Numbered from the stretch's first letter, positions 8,110-16,500 are shown. The stretch is DNA of 48,011 nt from RHKX01 sp035759925 (GCA_035759925.1 DASTTY010000049.1:1-48011), one strand, 5' to 3'. Numbers and translations: made by a program. Notes: a model not told the origin generated them from the letters alone.

Positions 8110-8943
8110 GTGACCCGAACCGAGCAGCAGCAACGGGAGGAAGAGCGCCCGCGCCTCGAGGAGCTCGTCGAGGACCTCGCCGAGGAGCACACGAGCTGGA
8201 TCCCGATCATCGCCGCGATCACCTGCGCGCTGTCGGTCGTCGCGCTGGTCCTGCTCGTCCATCCGCTCCGCCATGCGGCCACCGATGCGCTCAGCGGCGA
8301 CACCGCATCGCTGCGCCACGACCTGAAGGGGTTCGGCGTCGGCGGCGTCCTGATGGTCCTCACTCTGGCGGTGTCCCACGCGGTGCTCTTCTACCCGGCC
8401 GAGATCCTCGACGCCGCGGTCGGGTTCGTCTACGGCGTCTGGTTCGGCTTCCCGCTGATCATGTTCGGCTGGCTGCTGAACGGGATCCTCTGCCATCAGA
8501 TCGGCGTCCACGCTGCCCGCCCCGCGTTGGTCCGGATGTTCGGCGCCGAGCGCTTCGAACGCTACGAGCGGGTGGTCGACCGCGGCGGAGTGACGCTGCT
8601 CCTCACCTGCCGGATGGTCCCGATCGTCCCCTTCAGCCTGTTCAGCTACGTGGCCGGATCGGCGCGGGTGCCGCTCTGGACGTTCATCTGGACGACCGTG
8701 GTCGGCTACATCCCCCTCACCCTGCTGTTCGTCTATCTCGGCAGCCGGCTCGAGTCGCTCTCGCCGAACGACCCGGCGATCTGGATCGGCGCCGCCGCCC
8801 TCGTCTTCTTCGTGCTGCTGACGCGGCGCGTGCTCCCGCGGCTGAACGGCAGGCCGCCGGAGTCGCCGCCGCCGCCCGGCCCACCGGAAGGCGGCGCAGT
8901 GTCTCCGGCATCCCGCAGGGCGCAGCCCGAGGAGATGCCGTGA
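8110..8943 (+). CDS. TVP38/TMEM64 (DedA-superfamily, VTT domain) membrane protein
   Basis: Integral membrane protein of 277 residues. After a charged N-terminus (1-28) there are about five to six hydrophobic segments: residues ~29-50, ~77-100, ~102-130 containing AAVGFVYGVWFGFPL, ~160-185 with CRMVPIVPFSLFSYVAG, ~190-212, and ~223-240. The RMVPIxPFSLFSYxAG signature is that of the SNARE-associated/VTT family, proposed scramblases or transporters of lipids. The tail is proline-rich. The GTG at 8110 is the first usable start, 22 bp after the previous stop; no good ribosome site or promoter box is visible. Confidence 0.87.
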   Translation: MTRTEQQQREEERPRLEELVEDLAEEHTSWIPIIAAITCALSVVALVLLVHPLRHAATDALSGDTASLRHDLKGFGVGGVLMVLTLAVSHAVLFYPAEILDAAVGFVYGVWFGFPLIMFGWLLNGILCHQIGVHAARPALVRMFGAERFERYERVVDRGGVTLLLTCRMVPIVPFSLFSYVAGSARVPLWTFIWTTVVGYIPLTLLFVYLGSRLESLSPNDPAIWIGAAALVFFVLLTRRVLPRLNGRPPESPPPPGPPEGGAVSPASRRAQPEEMP

Positions 8944-8973
8944 TCTAAGCGCCGCCGCGATCACGCCACGGAG

Positions 8974-9010
8974 CCGACCGGACCGGACGCGAAGCGGAGG
9001 ATCCGGTCGG
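8974..9010. terminator. Hairpin between convergent genes
   Basis: CCGACCGGA (8974-8982) pairs perfectly with TCCGGTCGG (9002-9010) around a 19-nt loop that can add three more pairs. It lies between the ends of the VTT gene and the potC-like gene, so it could terminate both; there is no U-tract. Confidence 0.5.
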
Positions 9011-9015
9011 AGTGA

Positions 9016-9858
9016 TCACGGCATCGCCGCGCCCTCGGCGGCGACGGCACCGCCGGCGCCGGCCGCTGCGCCGACGTCGCGGCTGAGCCGGTTGGCGAGG
9101 TAGACCGGGATGATCGAGATCAGCACCACGAGCACCGCGACGACGTTCACGATCGGCAGCTGGCTCGGCCGCGAGAAGTTGGTGAGGATCCAGATCGGCA
9201 GCGTCTGCTCGCCGGCGCCGGCGGTGAACGTGGTGACGATGATCTCGTCGAAGGAGAGACCGAAGGCGAGCAGCCCTCCGGCGACGAGGGCGGTCCGCAT
9301 GCTCGGCAGCGTCACCCGGCGGAAGGTCATCCACGGGGTCGCGCCGAGATCGGCCGAGGCCTCCTCGAAGTTCCCGGAGACGCGACGGAGGCGGGCGACG
9401 ACGTTGTTGTAGACGACGACGATGCAGAACGTGGCGTGGCCGACGACGATCGTGAACAGGCTCAGCTCGACCCCGAGGACCTGCGTGAAGCTCGTGTTCA
9501 GGGCGACGCCGGTGACGATCCCCGGCAGCGCGATCGGGAGGATCACGAGGAACGAGATCGTCTCGCGGCCGAAGAACCGGTAGCGGGCGACCGCCATCGA
9601 GGCCAGCGTCCCGAGGATCAGCGCGACCGTAGTGGCAAACGCGGCCGCCTCGAGCGAGAGCAGGAAGGCGTCGCGGGCACCGCTGTTGTTGAACGCCTCC
9701 CCGAACCACTTCGTCGTCAGCCCGTCGGGCGGCCACACCTGCGTGGTCGATGCGCTGAACGCGTAGACGAGGATCACGAGCAGCGGCAGGTAGATGAAGG
9801 CGAGCGTCGCCGCGGAGGCGAGCCTGAGCAGGCGTTCGTTTCGTCGCGTCAGTCGCAT
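9016..9858 (-). CDS. potC: Polyamine-type ABC transporter permease, PotC-like
   Basis: Second inner-membrane subunit of the importer encoded at 9-13.1 kb, 280 residues with six predicted membrane segments. The EAA loop that contacts the ATPase is EEASADLGATPWMTFRRVTLP. The N-terminal pattern (FIYLPLLVILVYAFS) and the segment FGLSFDEIIVTTF are typical of PotC/YdcV-type permeases. It is the last gene of the leftward operon, 9 bp after the PotB-like gene, and ends at a hairpin shared with the convergent gene. The substrate may be spermidine, putrescine or a related cation; the sequence does not decide it. Confidence 0.88.
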   Translation of the reverse strand: MRLTRRNERLLRLASAATLAFIYLPLLVILVYAFSASTTQVWPPDGLTTKWFGEAFNNSGARDAFLLSLEAAAFATTVALILGTLASMAVARYRFFGRETISFLVILPIALPGIVTGVALNTSFTQVLGVELSLFTIVVGHATFCIVVVYNNVVARLRRVSGNFEEASADLGATPWMTFRRVTLPSMRTALVAGGLLAFGLSFDEIIVTTFTAGAGEQTLPIWILTNFSRPSQLPIVNVVAVLVVLISIIPVYLANRLSRDVGAAAGAGGAVAAEGAAMP

Positions 9859-9867
9859 CGGAAGCCC

Positions 9868-10764
9868 TCAGACATGTTCGAAGGCGCCGAGTCGTCGGGC
9901 GATCAGCAGGTAGACGATCATGATCAGGATCGGGACGATCGAATAGGCCGCGGCCAGCGGCAGGTTGGTCGTGATCGTCGACTTGACGACGGTGCCGATG
10001 AACTGCGTCGAGCTGACCAGGGTCGGCGCGATGAAGTCGCCAAGGGTCAGCGAGAAGGTGAAGATCGAGCCGGCGACGATCGCCGGGAAGACGAGCGGCC
10101 AGATCACCCGCCGGAAGGTGATCCATGCCTTCGCTCCGAGGTCCTCGGACGCGCTCAGCACCGAGTCCGGGATCCGGTCGAAGCCGGCGTAGATCGGGAT
10201 GATCATGTACGGAAGCCAGATGTAGCTCATCACGAGCCAGACGGCGAGCGTGCCGTAGCCGGGGCCCGACAGCCCGAGCGGGTCGAGCGCCCAGTTGAGG
10301 ATCCCGTCCTCGCTGAGGATCGTCCGCCAGGCGAACGCCTTGACGAGGTAGGAGGACCAGAGCGGCACCAGCACGGCGACGACGAGCAGGCTCTGCCGGC
10401 TCGGCTTCGCGACCTTCGCCATGTAGAAGGCGAGCGGCAGCGCCAGCAGCGCATCGGTGACGGTCACCGCCGCCGCGATCCCGACGGTGCGCAGCGTCAC
10501 CGTCCGGTACACGGAGTCGTCGACGATCGTCTTGAAGTTGTCGAGGGTGAACGTCCGCTCGACCTCGCCGCTGAGCTCGCCGAGCGTCCAGAAGCTCGCG
10601 ATCAGCAGGATCGCGAGCGAGCCGAGATAGCCGATCACGAGCCAGCCGACCGGCCCGGCCAGCAGCGTCCCGGCCTGAAGGCGCGGACGACCGTGGAAGA
10701 GGTCGGCGAGCCTGTGGCCCACCGACCTCCGTGGCGCTGGGCCTTCGAGCCCCGTCGCTTCCAC
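9868..10764 (-). CDS. potB: Polyamine-type ABC transporter permease, PotB-like
   Basis: First permease subunit of the importer, 298 residues with six membrane segments. The ATPase-contact EAA loop reads ASEDLGAKAWITFRRVIWP, and the segment LTLGDFIAPTLVSS is characteristic of PotB/PotH proteins. Start is GTG at 10764, preceded by a GGAAGGA-like ribosome site about 14 bases upstream in the minus strand. It lies 27 bp after the binding-protein gene and 9 bp before the PotC-like gene. With that gene it should form the heterodimeric channel. Confidence 0.88.
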   Translation of the reverse strand: MEATGLEGPAPRRSVGHRLADLFHGRPRLQAGTLLAGPVGWLVIGYLGSLAILLIASFWTLGELSGEVERTFTLDNFKTIVDDSVYRTVTLRTVGIAAAVTVTDALLALPLAFYMAKVAKPSRQSLLVVAVLVPLWSSYLVKAFAWRTILSEDGILNWALDPLGLSGPGYGTLAVWLVMSYIWLPYMIIPIYAGFDRIPDSVLSASEDLGAKAWITFRRVIWPLVFPAIVAGSIFTFSLTLGDFIAPTLVSSTQFIGTVVKSTITTNLPLAAAYSIVPILIMIVYLLIARRLGAFEHV

Positions 10765-10791
10765 GGTCGTCTCGCGTCCTTCCGGGTCTGC

Positions 10792-12018
10792 CTAGCCCTT
10801 GACCTCCGTCCAGCCCTGGACCCAGTCGTCGTACGTCTTGCAGACGTCGCCGCGGTCATCGCCGCAGTCGGAGACCGGAGTCGTCCAGTAGTAGAGGTCG
10901 TCGAGGTACTTCTCACCGGAGGCGTCGTACTTCTCGCAGTGCTTGACGTCGGGGAACGGCCCCTTCTTCAGGTACTGCGGCTCGCACGCCTTGCTGTTCG
11001 CCGGCGCCTCGCCGAACCACTCGGCCACGTCGGCCTGGACCTGGGGCTCGGTGATGTGGTTCATCCACATGTACATGCAGTTCGGATGCTGGGCCTCCGA
11101 GCTGATCATCCACGTGTCCGACCAACCGGTCGAGCCCTCTTCCGGAACCGTCGACTGGACCGGATCACCCTCGGCCTGCAGAGCCAGGAACTGGTACGGC
11201 CAGGTCGTGCCGACCGTCGAGTCACCGTTGGCGAACGACTGGATCTGCTTTGCGTAGTCCGACCAGTACTCGCCGATGAACTCACGCTGCTGCTTGAGCA
11301 GGTCGATCGCGGCGTTGAACTGGTCCTCGTCCAGCTCGTAGGGGTTCGTGATCCCCAGATCGGGCTGGTGCGCCATCAGGTACAGCGCCGCGTCGGCGAT
11401 GTAGATCGGGCTGTCGTACGCGGTGACGTGGCCCTTCTGCTTCGACGCCTGGTTCGGGTCGAAGACCGCGCTCCACGAGTTCGGAGCGGGCTTCACCTCG
11501 TCGGTGTTCCACATCAACAGGTTCGCCCCGCGCCCGTGCGGGATCCCGTACATCTGCCCGTCGACGCTGTTGAACGGCTGGTCCTTCAACCCCGGGAATA
11601 TGTCCGCGTAATTGGGCACCAGATCGGTGTTGACCGGGGCGACGTCGCCGCCGTCGATCAGCCGCAGGGTCGCGTCACCCGACGCGGAGACGCCGTCGTA
11701 CTGGCCGGTCCGCATCAGCTGCACCATCTCGTCCGAGGTGTTGCCGATCTTGACGTTGACCTGGCAGCCGGTCTGCTTCTCGAAGTCGCTGATCCAATCG
11801 ACGTCGGGATCGGTCGAGCCGTCCTCGCAATAGCTCGGCCAGCAGATCAGGTTCAGCTCACCCTCTCCCTTCCCGACCTCGCTGAGCATCTCTCCACCGG
11901 CGCTCGTGCTGTCGCTCGAGTCGCTGCCTCCGCATCCGATCGCGAACGCGGCGATGAAGACGCTCAGGCCTGCCACGGCGAGCCAGGCCCACCGTGCAGA
12001 GCGCGCATCGCTACTCAT
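10792..12018 (-). CDS. potD: Polyamine-type ABC transporter substrate-binding lipoprotein, PotD-like
   Basis: Extracytoplasmic binding protein of 408 residues, anchored by a lipid on the cysteine of the lipobox FAIGC (about residue 29). Mature sequence shows the PotD/PotF fold: LNLICWPSYCED in place of the usual N-x-x-x-W-x-Y, FEKQTGCQVNV, YDGVSASGDATLRLIDGG, and PYQFLALQAEG. The family binds spermidine, putrescine or related amines. Unusually it carries about eight further cysteines after the lipid cysteine (including CWPSYC and DCGDDRGDVC), suggesting disulfides. The ATG follows a strong AGGAGGAG ribosome site with 2-4 nt spacing. It is the second gene of the operon. Confidence 0.9.
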   Translation of the reverse strand: MSSDARSARWAWLAVAGLSVFIAAFAIGCGGSDSSDSTSAGGEMLSEVGKGEGELNLICWPSYCEDGSTDPDVDWISDFEKQTGCQVNVKIGNTSDEMVQLMRTGQYDGVSASGDATLRLIDGGDVAPVNTDLVPNYADIFPGLKDQPFNSVDGQMYGIPHGRGANLLMWNTDEVKPAPNSWSAVFDPNQASKQKGHVTAYDSPIYIADAALYLMAHQPDLGITNPYELDEDQFNAAIDLLKQQREFIGEYWSDYAKQIQSFANGDSTVGTTWPYQFLALQAEGDPVQSTVPEEGSTGWSDTWMISSEAQHPNCMYMWMNHITEPQVQADVAEWFGEAPANSKACEPQYLKKGPFPDVKHCEKYDASGEKYLDDLYYWTTPVSDCGDDRGDVCKTYDDWVQGWTEVKG

Positions 12019-12020
12019 CT

Positions 12021-12028
12021 CTCCTCCT
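12021..12028 (-). promoter_or_regulatory. Strong Shine-Dalgarno sequence of the PotD-like gene
   Basis: The minus strand reads AGGAGGAG just before the ATG at 12018. It is one of the strongest ribosome sites in the window, consistent with high demand for a binding protein relative to the membrane subunits. Confidence 0.6.
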
Positions 12029-12042
12029 CTGGTTGATGTGTC

Positions 12043-13104
12043 CTACCCCTGCTGCTCGGCGACCGCGACCGTGTGCTCACGGCGCCAACCAACCTTGACC
12101 CGCTGTCCCCTCATTCCCTCGTCTTCGTGTGAAGTCTGCTCGAGGTTCTGTCGCGCGACCTGGAGCCTGTCGCCGCCGTCGAGCGCGACGTGGAACCTCG
12201 TCACCATCCCCGCGTAGGAGACGTCGTCGATCGTGCCCTCCTCGACGACGAGACCCTCCGCCGGATCGCCGGCCGCGAGCAGCCGGACCTTCTCGGGGCG
12301 GACGGTGAAGCTGCGACCGTCGCGATGAATCAGGTTCGAGACGCCGACGAACCCGGCAACGAACGGGTTCGCGGGACGCTCGTAGACGCTCTCCGGCTCG
12401 CCGGCCTGCTCGATCCGTCCCTCGTTGAAGACGGCGATCCGGTCCGACATCGTCAACGCCTCCTCCTGGTCGTGGGTCACGTAGACGAACGTGATCCCGA
12501 CCTCGCGCTGGATCTGCTTGAGCTCGACCTGGAGCTGCTCGCGGAGCTTCAGGTCGAGGGCGCCGAGCGGCTCGTCGAGGAGCAGCACGCGCGGTTGGTT
12601 GACGATCGCCCGGGCGAGCGCCACCCGCTGGCGCTGCCCGCCCGACAGCTCGGTCGGCTTGCGCTCGTCGTAGCCGGTCAGGCGGACCATCTCGAGGGCC
12701 TCTGTGCGGCGCTTGCGGCGCTCCTCCTTGTCGACCTTGGCGACGCGCAGGCCGTACTCGACGTTCTCGCCGACGCTCATGTGCGGGAACAGCGCGTAGT
12801 CCTGGAAGACCGTGTTGACGTCGCGGTCGTAGGCGGCGAGGTCGGTGACGTCGTTGCCGCCGAGCTCGACCCGGCCGCGGTCGGGGAGCTCGAAGCCGGC
12901 GATCATCCGCAGCATCGTCGTCTTCCCGGATCCGGACGGGCCGAGCATCGTGAAGAACTCACCGCTGCGGATGTCGAGATCGACGTGGTCGACGGCGACG
13001 ACATCGCCGTAGGTCTTGCGGACTCCCTCGAGGCGGACGTCGGGGACCTGGCCGGCCTCGCTGCTGCTGGTTGTTTCGATGGCTGCCTTCGCCAATTGGT
13101 ACAA
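12043..13104 (-). CDS. potA: Polyamine-type ABC transporter ATPase, PotA-like
   Basis: Energises the importer. Walker A is GPSGSGKTTMLRM, followed by the Q-loop VFQDYALFPHMSVGENV, the signature LSGGQRQRVALARAI, Walker B RVLLLDEPLGALD and the switch His in VTHDQEEALTMSD; a TOBE domain follows (FTVRPEKVRL). The start is uncertain. Core similarity begins at PDVRLEGVRKTYG; I use the TTG at 13104, with TTG at 13095 an alternative. The frame is open to a TTG at 13215 that would overlap the hydrolase stop, but that stretch is AT-richer and looks intergenic. First gene of the operon, 24 bp before the PotD-like gene. Confidence 0.87.
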   Translation of the reverse strand: MYQLAKAAIETTSSSEAGQVPDVRLEGVRKTYGDVVAVDHVDLDIRSGEFFTMLGPSGSGKTTMLRMIAGFELPDRGRVELGGNDVTDLAAYDRDVNTVFQDYALFPHMSVGENVEYGLRVAKVDKEERRKRRTEALEMVRLTGYDERKPTELSGGQRQRVALARAIVNQPRVLLLDEPLGALDLKLREQLQVELKQIQREVGITFVYVTHDQEEALTMSDRIAVFNEGRIEQAGEPESVYERPANPFVAGFVGVSNLIHRDGRSFTVRPEKVRLLAAGDPAEGLVVEEGTIDDVSYAGMVTRFHVALDGGDRLQVARQNLEQTSHEDEGMRGQRVKVGWRREHTVAVAEQQG

Positions 13105-13211
13105 AGGATCGACGGGACCGCTCGACGCTATCCCAAACGGACGCCTACGTGGATTACGGCTCCGGACAACATTGACATGCTTCGTTGGCCGTCGCGTCAC
13201 ATGGTGGCGGC

Positions 13212-14207
13212 TCAACCGGTCGAACGCCAGAGGACCGGATCGGTGCCCGGGGTCCGTTCGGCCTCGCCGAGGGCCTCGAGGTGGTCGAGGTAGGCGAGCG
13301 AGAGCTGTAGCGCCCAGGCGGCGGCCGGCCCGCTCGTGTTCCCCTCGCCGAGCATCGCCCCGACGACGCCGAACGGGGTCTTCTCGCCGTCGCGGAGGGC
13401 GTCGCGGACGGTCCCGAGCTGCGCGTCGACCTCTCTGCGGTAGGCGGCGATCTTCGCGCCGACATCGCGGAAGGTCCGCCCGTGGCCGGGCAGGCAGAGG
13501 CGGATGTCGAGCTCGTCGACGACGTCGAGCGAGGCGATGAACTCGGCGACCGGGTCGGGCGTGTGGCCATGGTCGTAGAAGAGCGAGATCCGGCCGAGCA
13601 GATGGTCGCCGGAGACGAGCAGGCCGCTCTCCGGCTCATGGAGGACGACGTGCGAGGGCGCGTGGCCGGGCGTCGCGTAGGCGCGGAAGAAGCCGAGGTC
13701 GGTTGCGACCTCGACGCCGTCGGTGAGCTCGCGGTCGGGCGGGACGACGCGATCGACGTAGGTGCTGGCGCCGCGGCGGGTCTCGTAGCGCTCGAGCTCC
13801 GCGGCCGGGACGCCGCTGTGACGGGCGACCTCGATCCGGCCGTCGAGGGAGCCGTCGGGATCCTCGGCCATCGCCCTGATGTGACCCCACGCCGGGTGCA
13901 TCCAGAGCTCGCAGCCGGCGGCGTCGACGATCGACGCGGCGGCGCCGTAGTGGTCGCTGTGGGAGTGGGTGCAGACGACGAGGCGGATGTCGCGCAGCTT
14001 CAGCTTCGCCTGGCCGAGCGCGAGCTCGAGCTGGTGGACGCCCTCCTCGCCGCCGATCCCGGTGTCGAAGAGGACGACGCCGTCGCCGCGGGCGATCGCC
14101 CACGAGTTGACGTGCGGGACCCCCGGCCACGGGCACGGCAGCCGCAGCCGCCAGACCCCGGGCAGGGTCCGCTCGCTGCGGGCGACCTCGTCGGGGCGGT
14201 CGGTCAT
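13212..14207 (-). CDS. Metallo-beta-lactamase-fold hydrolase
   Basis: Zinc-dependent hydrolase of 331 residues. The metal motif is THSHSDH (81-86), with further ligands in TPGHAPSHVV, the bridging Asp in LLVSGDHLL and the last His in LCLPGHGRTF. The ~80-residue C-terminal helical extension (KIAAYRREVDAQL onward) is typical of the LACTB2/glyoxalase-II-like branch acting on thioesters or lactones; the substrate is unknown. The ATG at 14207 has a TAGGCT box nine bases upstream. It is divergent from a second, smaller member of the same superfamily and lies just upstream of the transport operon on the same strand. Confidence 0.88.
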   Translation of the reverse strand: MTDRPDEVARSERTLPGVWRLRLPCPWPGVPHVNSWAIARGDGVVLFDTGIGGEEGVHQLELALGQAKLKLRDIRLVVCTHSHSDHYGAAASIVDAAGCELWMHPAWGHIRAMAEDPDGSLDGRIEVARHSGVPAAELERYETRRGASTYVDRVVPPDRELTDGVEVATDLGFFRAYATPGHAPSHVVLHEPESGLLVSGDHLLGRISLFYDHGHTPDPVAEFIASLDVVDELDIRLCLPGHGRTFRDVGAKIAAYRREVDAQLGTVRDALRDGEKTPFGVVGAMLGEGNTSGPAAAWALQLSLAYLDHLEALGEAERTPGTDPVLWRSTG

Positions 14208-14216
14208 CTCGGTTCG

Positions 14217-14222
14217 AGCCTA
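14217..14222 (-). promoter_or_regulatory. -10 box for the leftward metallo-hydrolase
   Basis: TAGGCT on the minus strand, 9 nt before the ATG at 14207, implying a leader of no more than a few bases. Confidence 0.45.
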
Positions 14223-14237
14223 TCCGTAGCGGGGCTC

Positions 14238-14243
14238 TAGGAT
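14238..14243 (+). promoter_or_regulatory. -10 box, leaderless promoter of the rightward metallo-hydrolase
   Basis: TAGGAT, 7 nt before the ATG at 14251. Together with the leftward box at 14217-14222 it fills the 43-bp divergent spacer. Confidence 0.55.
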
Positions 14244-14250
14244 CCGCGCC

Positions 14251-14952
14251 ATGAGCGTTCCAACCGTCGAGAGCCACACCCGGGTCAGCCGCTACGGCAT
14301 GGTCAACGCATTCCTCGTCCAGGAGGACGACGGGCTGACGCTGATCGACACGATGATCAAGGGCAGCGCCAAGAAGATCCTCGCCGCCGCCGCCGATCTC
14401 GGCGCCCCGATCGTCCGGATCGTCCTCACCCATGCCCACGGCGACCACATCGGCTCGCTCGATGCCCTCGCCGCCGCCCTCCCCGACGCCGAGGTCCTGA
14501 TCTCCTCCCGCGACGCGCTCCTCCTCAGCGGCGACAAGACGATGCAGGAGGGCGAGCGCGGCGAGGTCAAGGGAGGCTTCCCCGGGGCGAAGACGAAGCC
14601 GACGCGGACGATCGAGGGCGGCGAACGGGTCGGCTCGCTCGAGGTGATCGCGACGCCCGGCCACACGCCGGGCCACCTCGCCTTCCTCGACGCCCGCGAC
14701 CGCACCCTCTACTGCGGCGACGTCTTCTCGACCCTGTTCGGCGTCTACACCTCGGCCCGCGCGAACCCGCTCTTCCCGCTGCCCTACTTCGCGACCTGGG
14801 ACAAGGAGATCGAGCTCGAGAGCGCGATCGAGCTCCGCACCCACGAGCCGGCGGCGCTCGCTCCGGGGCACGGCCCGGTCAACATCGACGCGCTCGAGCA
14901 GATGGACGACGCGATCGCAAAATCGGCAGAGGTAGCGGCGAAGGGGAAGTAG
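14251..14952 (+). CDS. Metallo-beta-lactamase-fold hydrolase (compact type)
   Basis: A 233-residue zinc hydrolase with the metal motif THAHGDH (61-66), a second His in TPGHTPGHLAF, the bridging Asp in TLYCGDVF and the last His in LAPGHGPV. No extra domain is present. Family members include glyoxalase II, lactonases and thioester hydrolases; this one cannot be assigned further. It is about 100 residues shorter than the divergent neighbour and only distantly similar to it, so the pair is not a recent tandem duplication. Promoter box and start codon are seven bases apart, so translation is probably leaderless. Confidence 0.88.
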   Translation: MSVPTVESHTRVSRYGMVNAFLVQEDDGLTLIDTMIKGSAKKILAAAADLGAPIVRIVLTHAHGDHIGSLDALAAALPDAEVLISSRDALLLSGDKTMQEGERGEVKGGFPGAKTKPTRTIEGGERVGSLEVIATPGHTPGHLAFLDARDRTLYCGDVFSTLFGVYTSARANPLFPLPYFATWDKEIELESAIELRTHEPAALAPGHGPVNIDALEQMDDAIAKSAEVAAKGK

Positions 14953-15197
14953 CCACGTCGCGACTCACGCCGAGCCGCCATGCCCACTGCATGTCCTCGG
15001 GCAGTGAGGGGGTCGCGGAAGGCCTGGAAACGTCACTCACCCCCGCCACGACAGGCGGGGCGTTACGAAAGCCGTGCCAGGACCCCGGTTAGGTCACGAT
15101 CGCCGTCTCGAAGCAGGGGTTCGTGACGAAACGCGGGCGGTGGTCAGGCGGGCGCTCCCCTCACTGCCACAGCTGTCGTCCGCCGGCCGGGCCTGAT
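14953..15197. other. Convergent intergenic region without a recognisable gene
   Basis: 245 bp between the ends of the metallo-hydrolase and the desaturase. It contains a strong hairpin at 15041-15060 and no open frame with the local codon bias. No tRNA-like cloverleaf was recognised. Confidence 0.5.
15041..15060. terminator. GC-rich hairpin in the convergent spacer
   Basis: CCCCGCC (15041-15047) and GGCGGGG (15054-15060) form a perfect 7-bp stem with a 6-nt loop, about 90 bp after the metallo-hydrolase stop. No U-tract follows. Confidence 0.5.
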
Positions 15198-16241
15198 CTA
15201 CGGCGTCGACGGGGCCGGGCGGGCGGCGACGCTGCCGCGCCGGTAGCTCGCCTTCGCGGCGGCGAAGCCGACGAGCTGCTTGCTCGCCGGGTCCCAGAGC
15301 TTGAGCCGGGAGCAGCGCAGCGACTTCCGGAAGGTGAGGACCGGGACCTGTGCGAAGACCTCGTTCTCGTCGTGGGCGCGCTGCAGGTTGTAGTTGGGGA
15401 CGCGGGCGCTCAGGTGGTGGACGTGGTGGAGGCCGATGTTGCCGGTGAAGAACTGGAACGGCTGCGGCAGCTTCAGGTAGCTGCTGCCGCGGAGCGCCGC
15501 CTCCGAGTAGTCCCAGGCGCCGCTGTTCTCCCAGTAGACGTCCTCGAACTGGTGCTGGACGAAGAACAGCCAGACGCCGGCGGTCCCGGCGATGACGACG
15601 AGCGGGGCCTCGATCAGGAGGACCGCCTGCCAGCCGAACACGAAGCAGGCGGCGGCGACCATCGCGAGGACGGCGACGTTGGTCAGGAGGATGCTGTTGC
15701 GGAGCTTTCCCGGCTTCGATCCGGCCCAGACGCGCGGGCCGATCAACAGGGACCAGATCGGGCCGACCCCGAACATGACGAGCGGGTTGCGGAACAGCCG
15801 GTAGCCGAGCCGCGACCGCCAGGGCTTCGAGTAGTACTCGTCGACGGTCCAGGTCGGAACGTCGCCGGTTCCGCGCCGGTCGAGATCCCCCGCCGAGCCG
15901 TGATGGATCGCGTGATGGTGGCGCCAGTTCGTGAAGCACTGGAACGTCAGCAGGCCGAAGATCCGCCCGCCCCAGAGGTTGGCGCGCCGCGAGGCGAAGA
16001 ACGAGCCGTGAGTGCAGTCGTGGAAGAGGATGAACGTGCGGAGCAGGAAGCCGGCCGTCGGGATCGAGATCAGCAGGACGAGCCAGTAGGAGACGTCGAG
16101 CGCCATGTACATGACGCCCCAGAGCGCCAGGAACGGCACGACCGAGGTGAGGATGTCGACGGTCGAGCGGCGCAGGTCGGACCGCGCGTAGGGCGCCATG
16201 GCCTCGCGCCAGTAGGGATCGTTCGAGGGGGAATGGGACAT
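15198..16241 (-). CDS. Membrane fatty acid desaturase
   Basis: Di-iron acyl-lipid desaturase of 347 residues. The three histidine boxes are present in order: HDCTH (about residue 75), HHHAIHH (about 110) and HHVHH (about 265), separated by two pairs of membrane helices, as in the Delta-12/omega-type family. It should insert a double bond in membrane fatty acids and tune fluidity; the position is not predictable. ATG at 16241 is chosen because similarity begins there and an AAGGAAG ribosome site lies seven bases upstream; the longer open frame beyond is not conserved-looking. Divergent from the type III glutamine synthetase gene. Confidence 0.9.
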   Translation of the reverse strand: MSHSPSNDPYWREAMAPYARSDLRRSTVDILTSVVPFLALWGVMYMALDVSYWLVLLISIPTAGFLLRTFILFHDCTHGSFFASRRANLWGGRIFGLLTFQCFTNWRHHHAIHHGSAGDLDRRGTGDVPTWTVDEYYSKPWRSRLGYRLFRNPLVMFGVGPIWSLLIGPRVWAGSKPGKLRNSILLTNVAVLAMVAAACFVFGWQAVLLIEAPLVVIAGTAGVWLFFVQHQFEDVYWENSGAWDYSEAALRGSSYLKLPQPFQFFTGNIGLHHVHHLSARVPNYNLQRAHDENEVFAQVPVLTFRKSLRCSRLKLWDPASKQLVGFAAAKASYRRGSVAARPAPSTP

Positions 16242-16500
16242 CGCGGAGCTTCCTTGTCGCGGGCGTCGGCGTGCGCGCGGTCTCACGCGGCTGCGGCATC
16301 CTAGACGCCGGAGACCGCAGACGCGACTGCGATCGCCGTCCCCCGCCCGGATGGAGAACCCGCAACGTCGGACTTTGTACGCGCGGACAAAGGGAATCTG
16401 CCGGTCCGGGCCTAGGGTTTGCGCCTGAATTTTGCGACGATGACCGATGGCTTGCCCTGCCGGGTCGAGTCCTGCCGCGACGAGAAGGAGCAATCGACAG
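16242..16500. other. Divergent regulatory region, desaturase / glutamine synthetase
   Basis: 259 bp without a gene between two divergent starts. It contains an inverted repeat CTTTGT-N8-ACAAAG at 16373-16392 and a TAGGGT box at 16413-16418 on the plus strand, leaving a leader of roughly 75 nt for the glutamine synthetase gene. It is the longest divergent promoter region in the window. Confidence 0.55.
16373..16392. promoter_or_regulatory. Inverted repeat, possible operator upstream of glnN
   Basis: CTTTGT (16373-16378) and ACAAAG (16387-16392) flank an 8-nt GC-rich spacer. It ends about 20 bp before the putative -10 box TAGGGT, a fitting place for an activator or repressor. The binding protein is unknown. 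Confidence 0.4.

Noticed and set aside
13172..13177. TTGACA, a perfect -35 hexamer on the plus strand
   Set aside because: No rightward gene follows; downstream lies the hydrolase on the opposite strand and no suitable -10 was seen.
13105..13215. Extension of the PotA-like gene to TTG 13215, which would overlap the hydrolase stop as TTGA
   Set aside because: The added 37 codons before 13104 are AT-richer than coding DNA here and encode no ATPase-like sequence; the region looks like the operon promoter.
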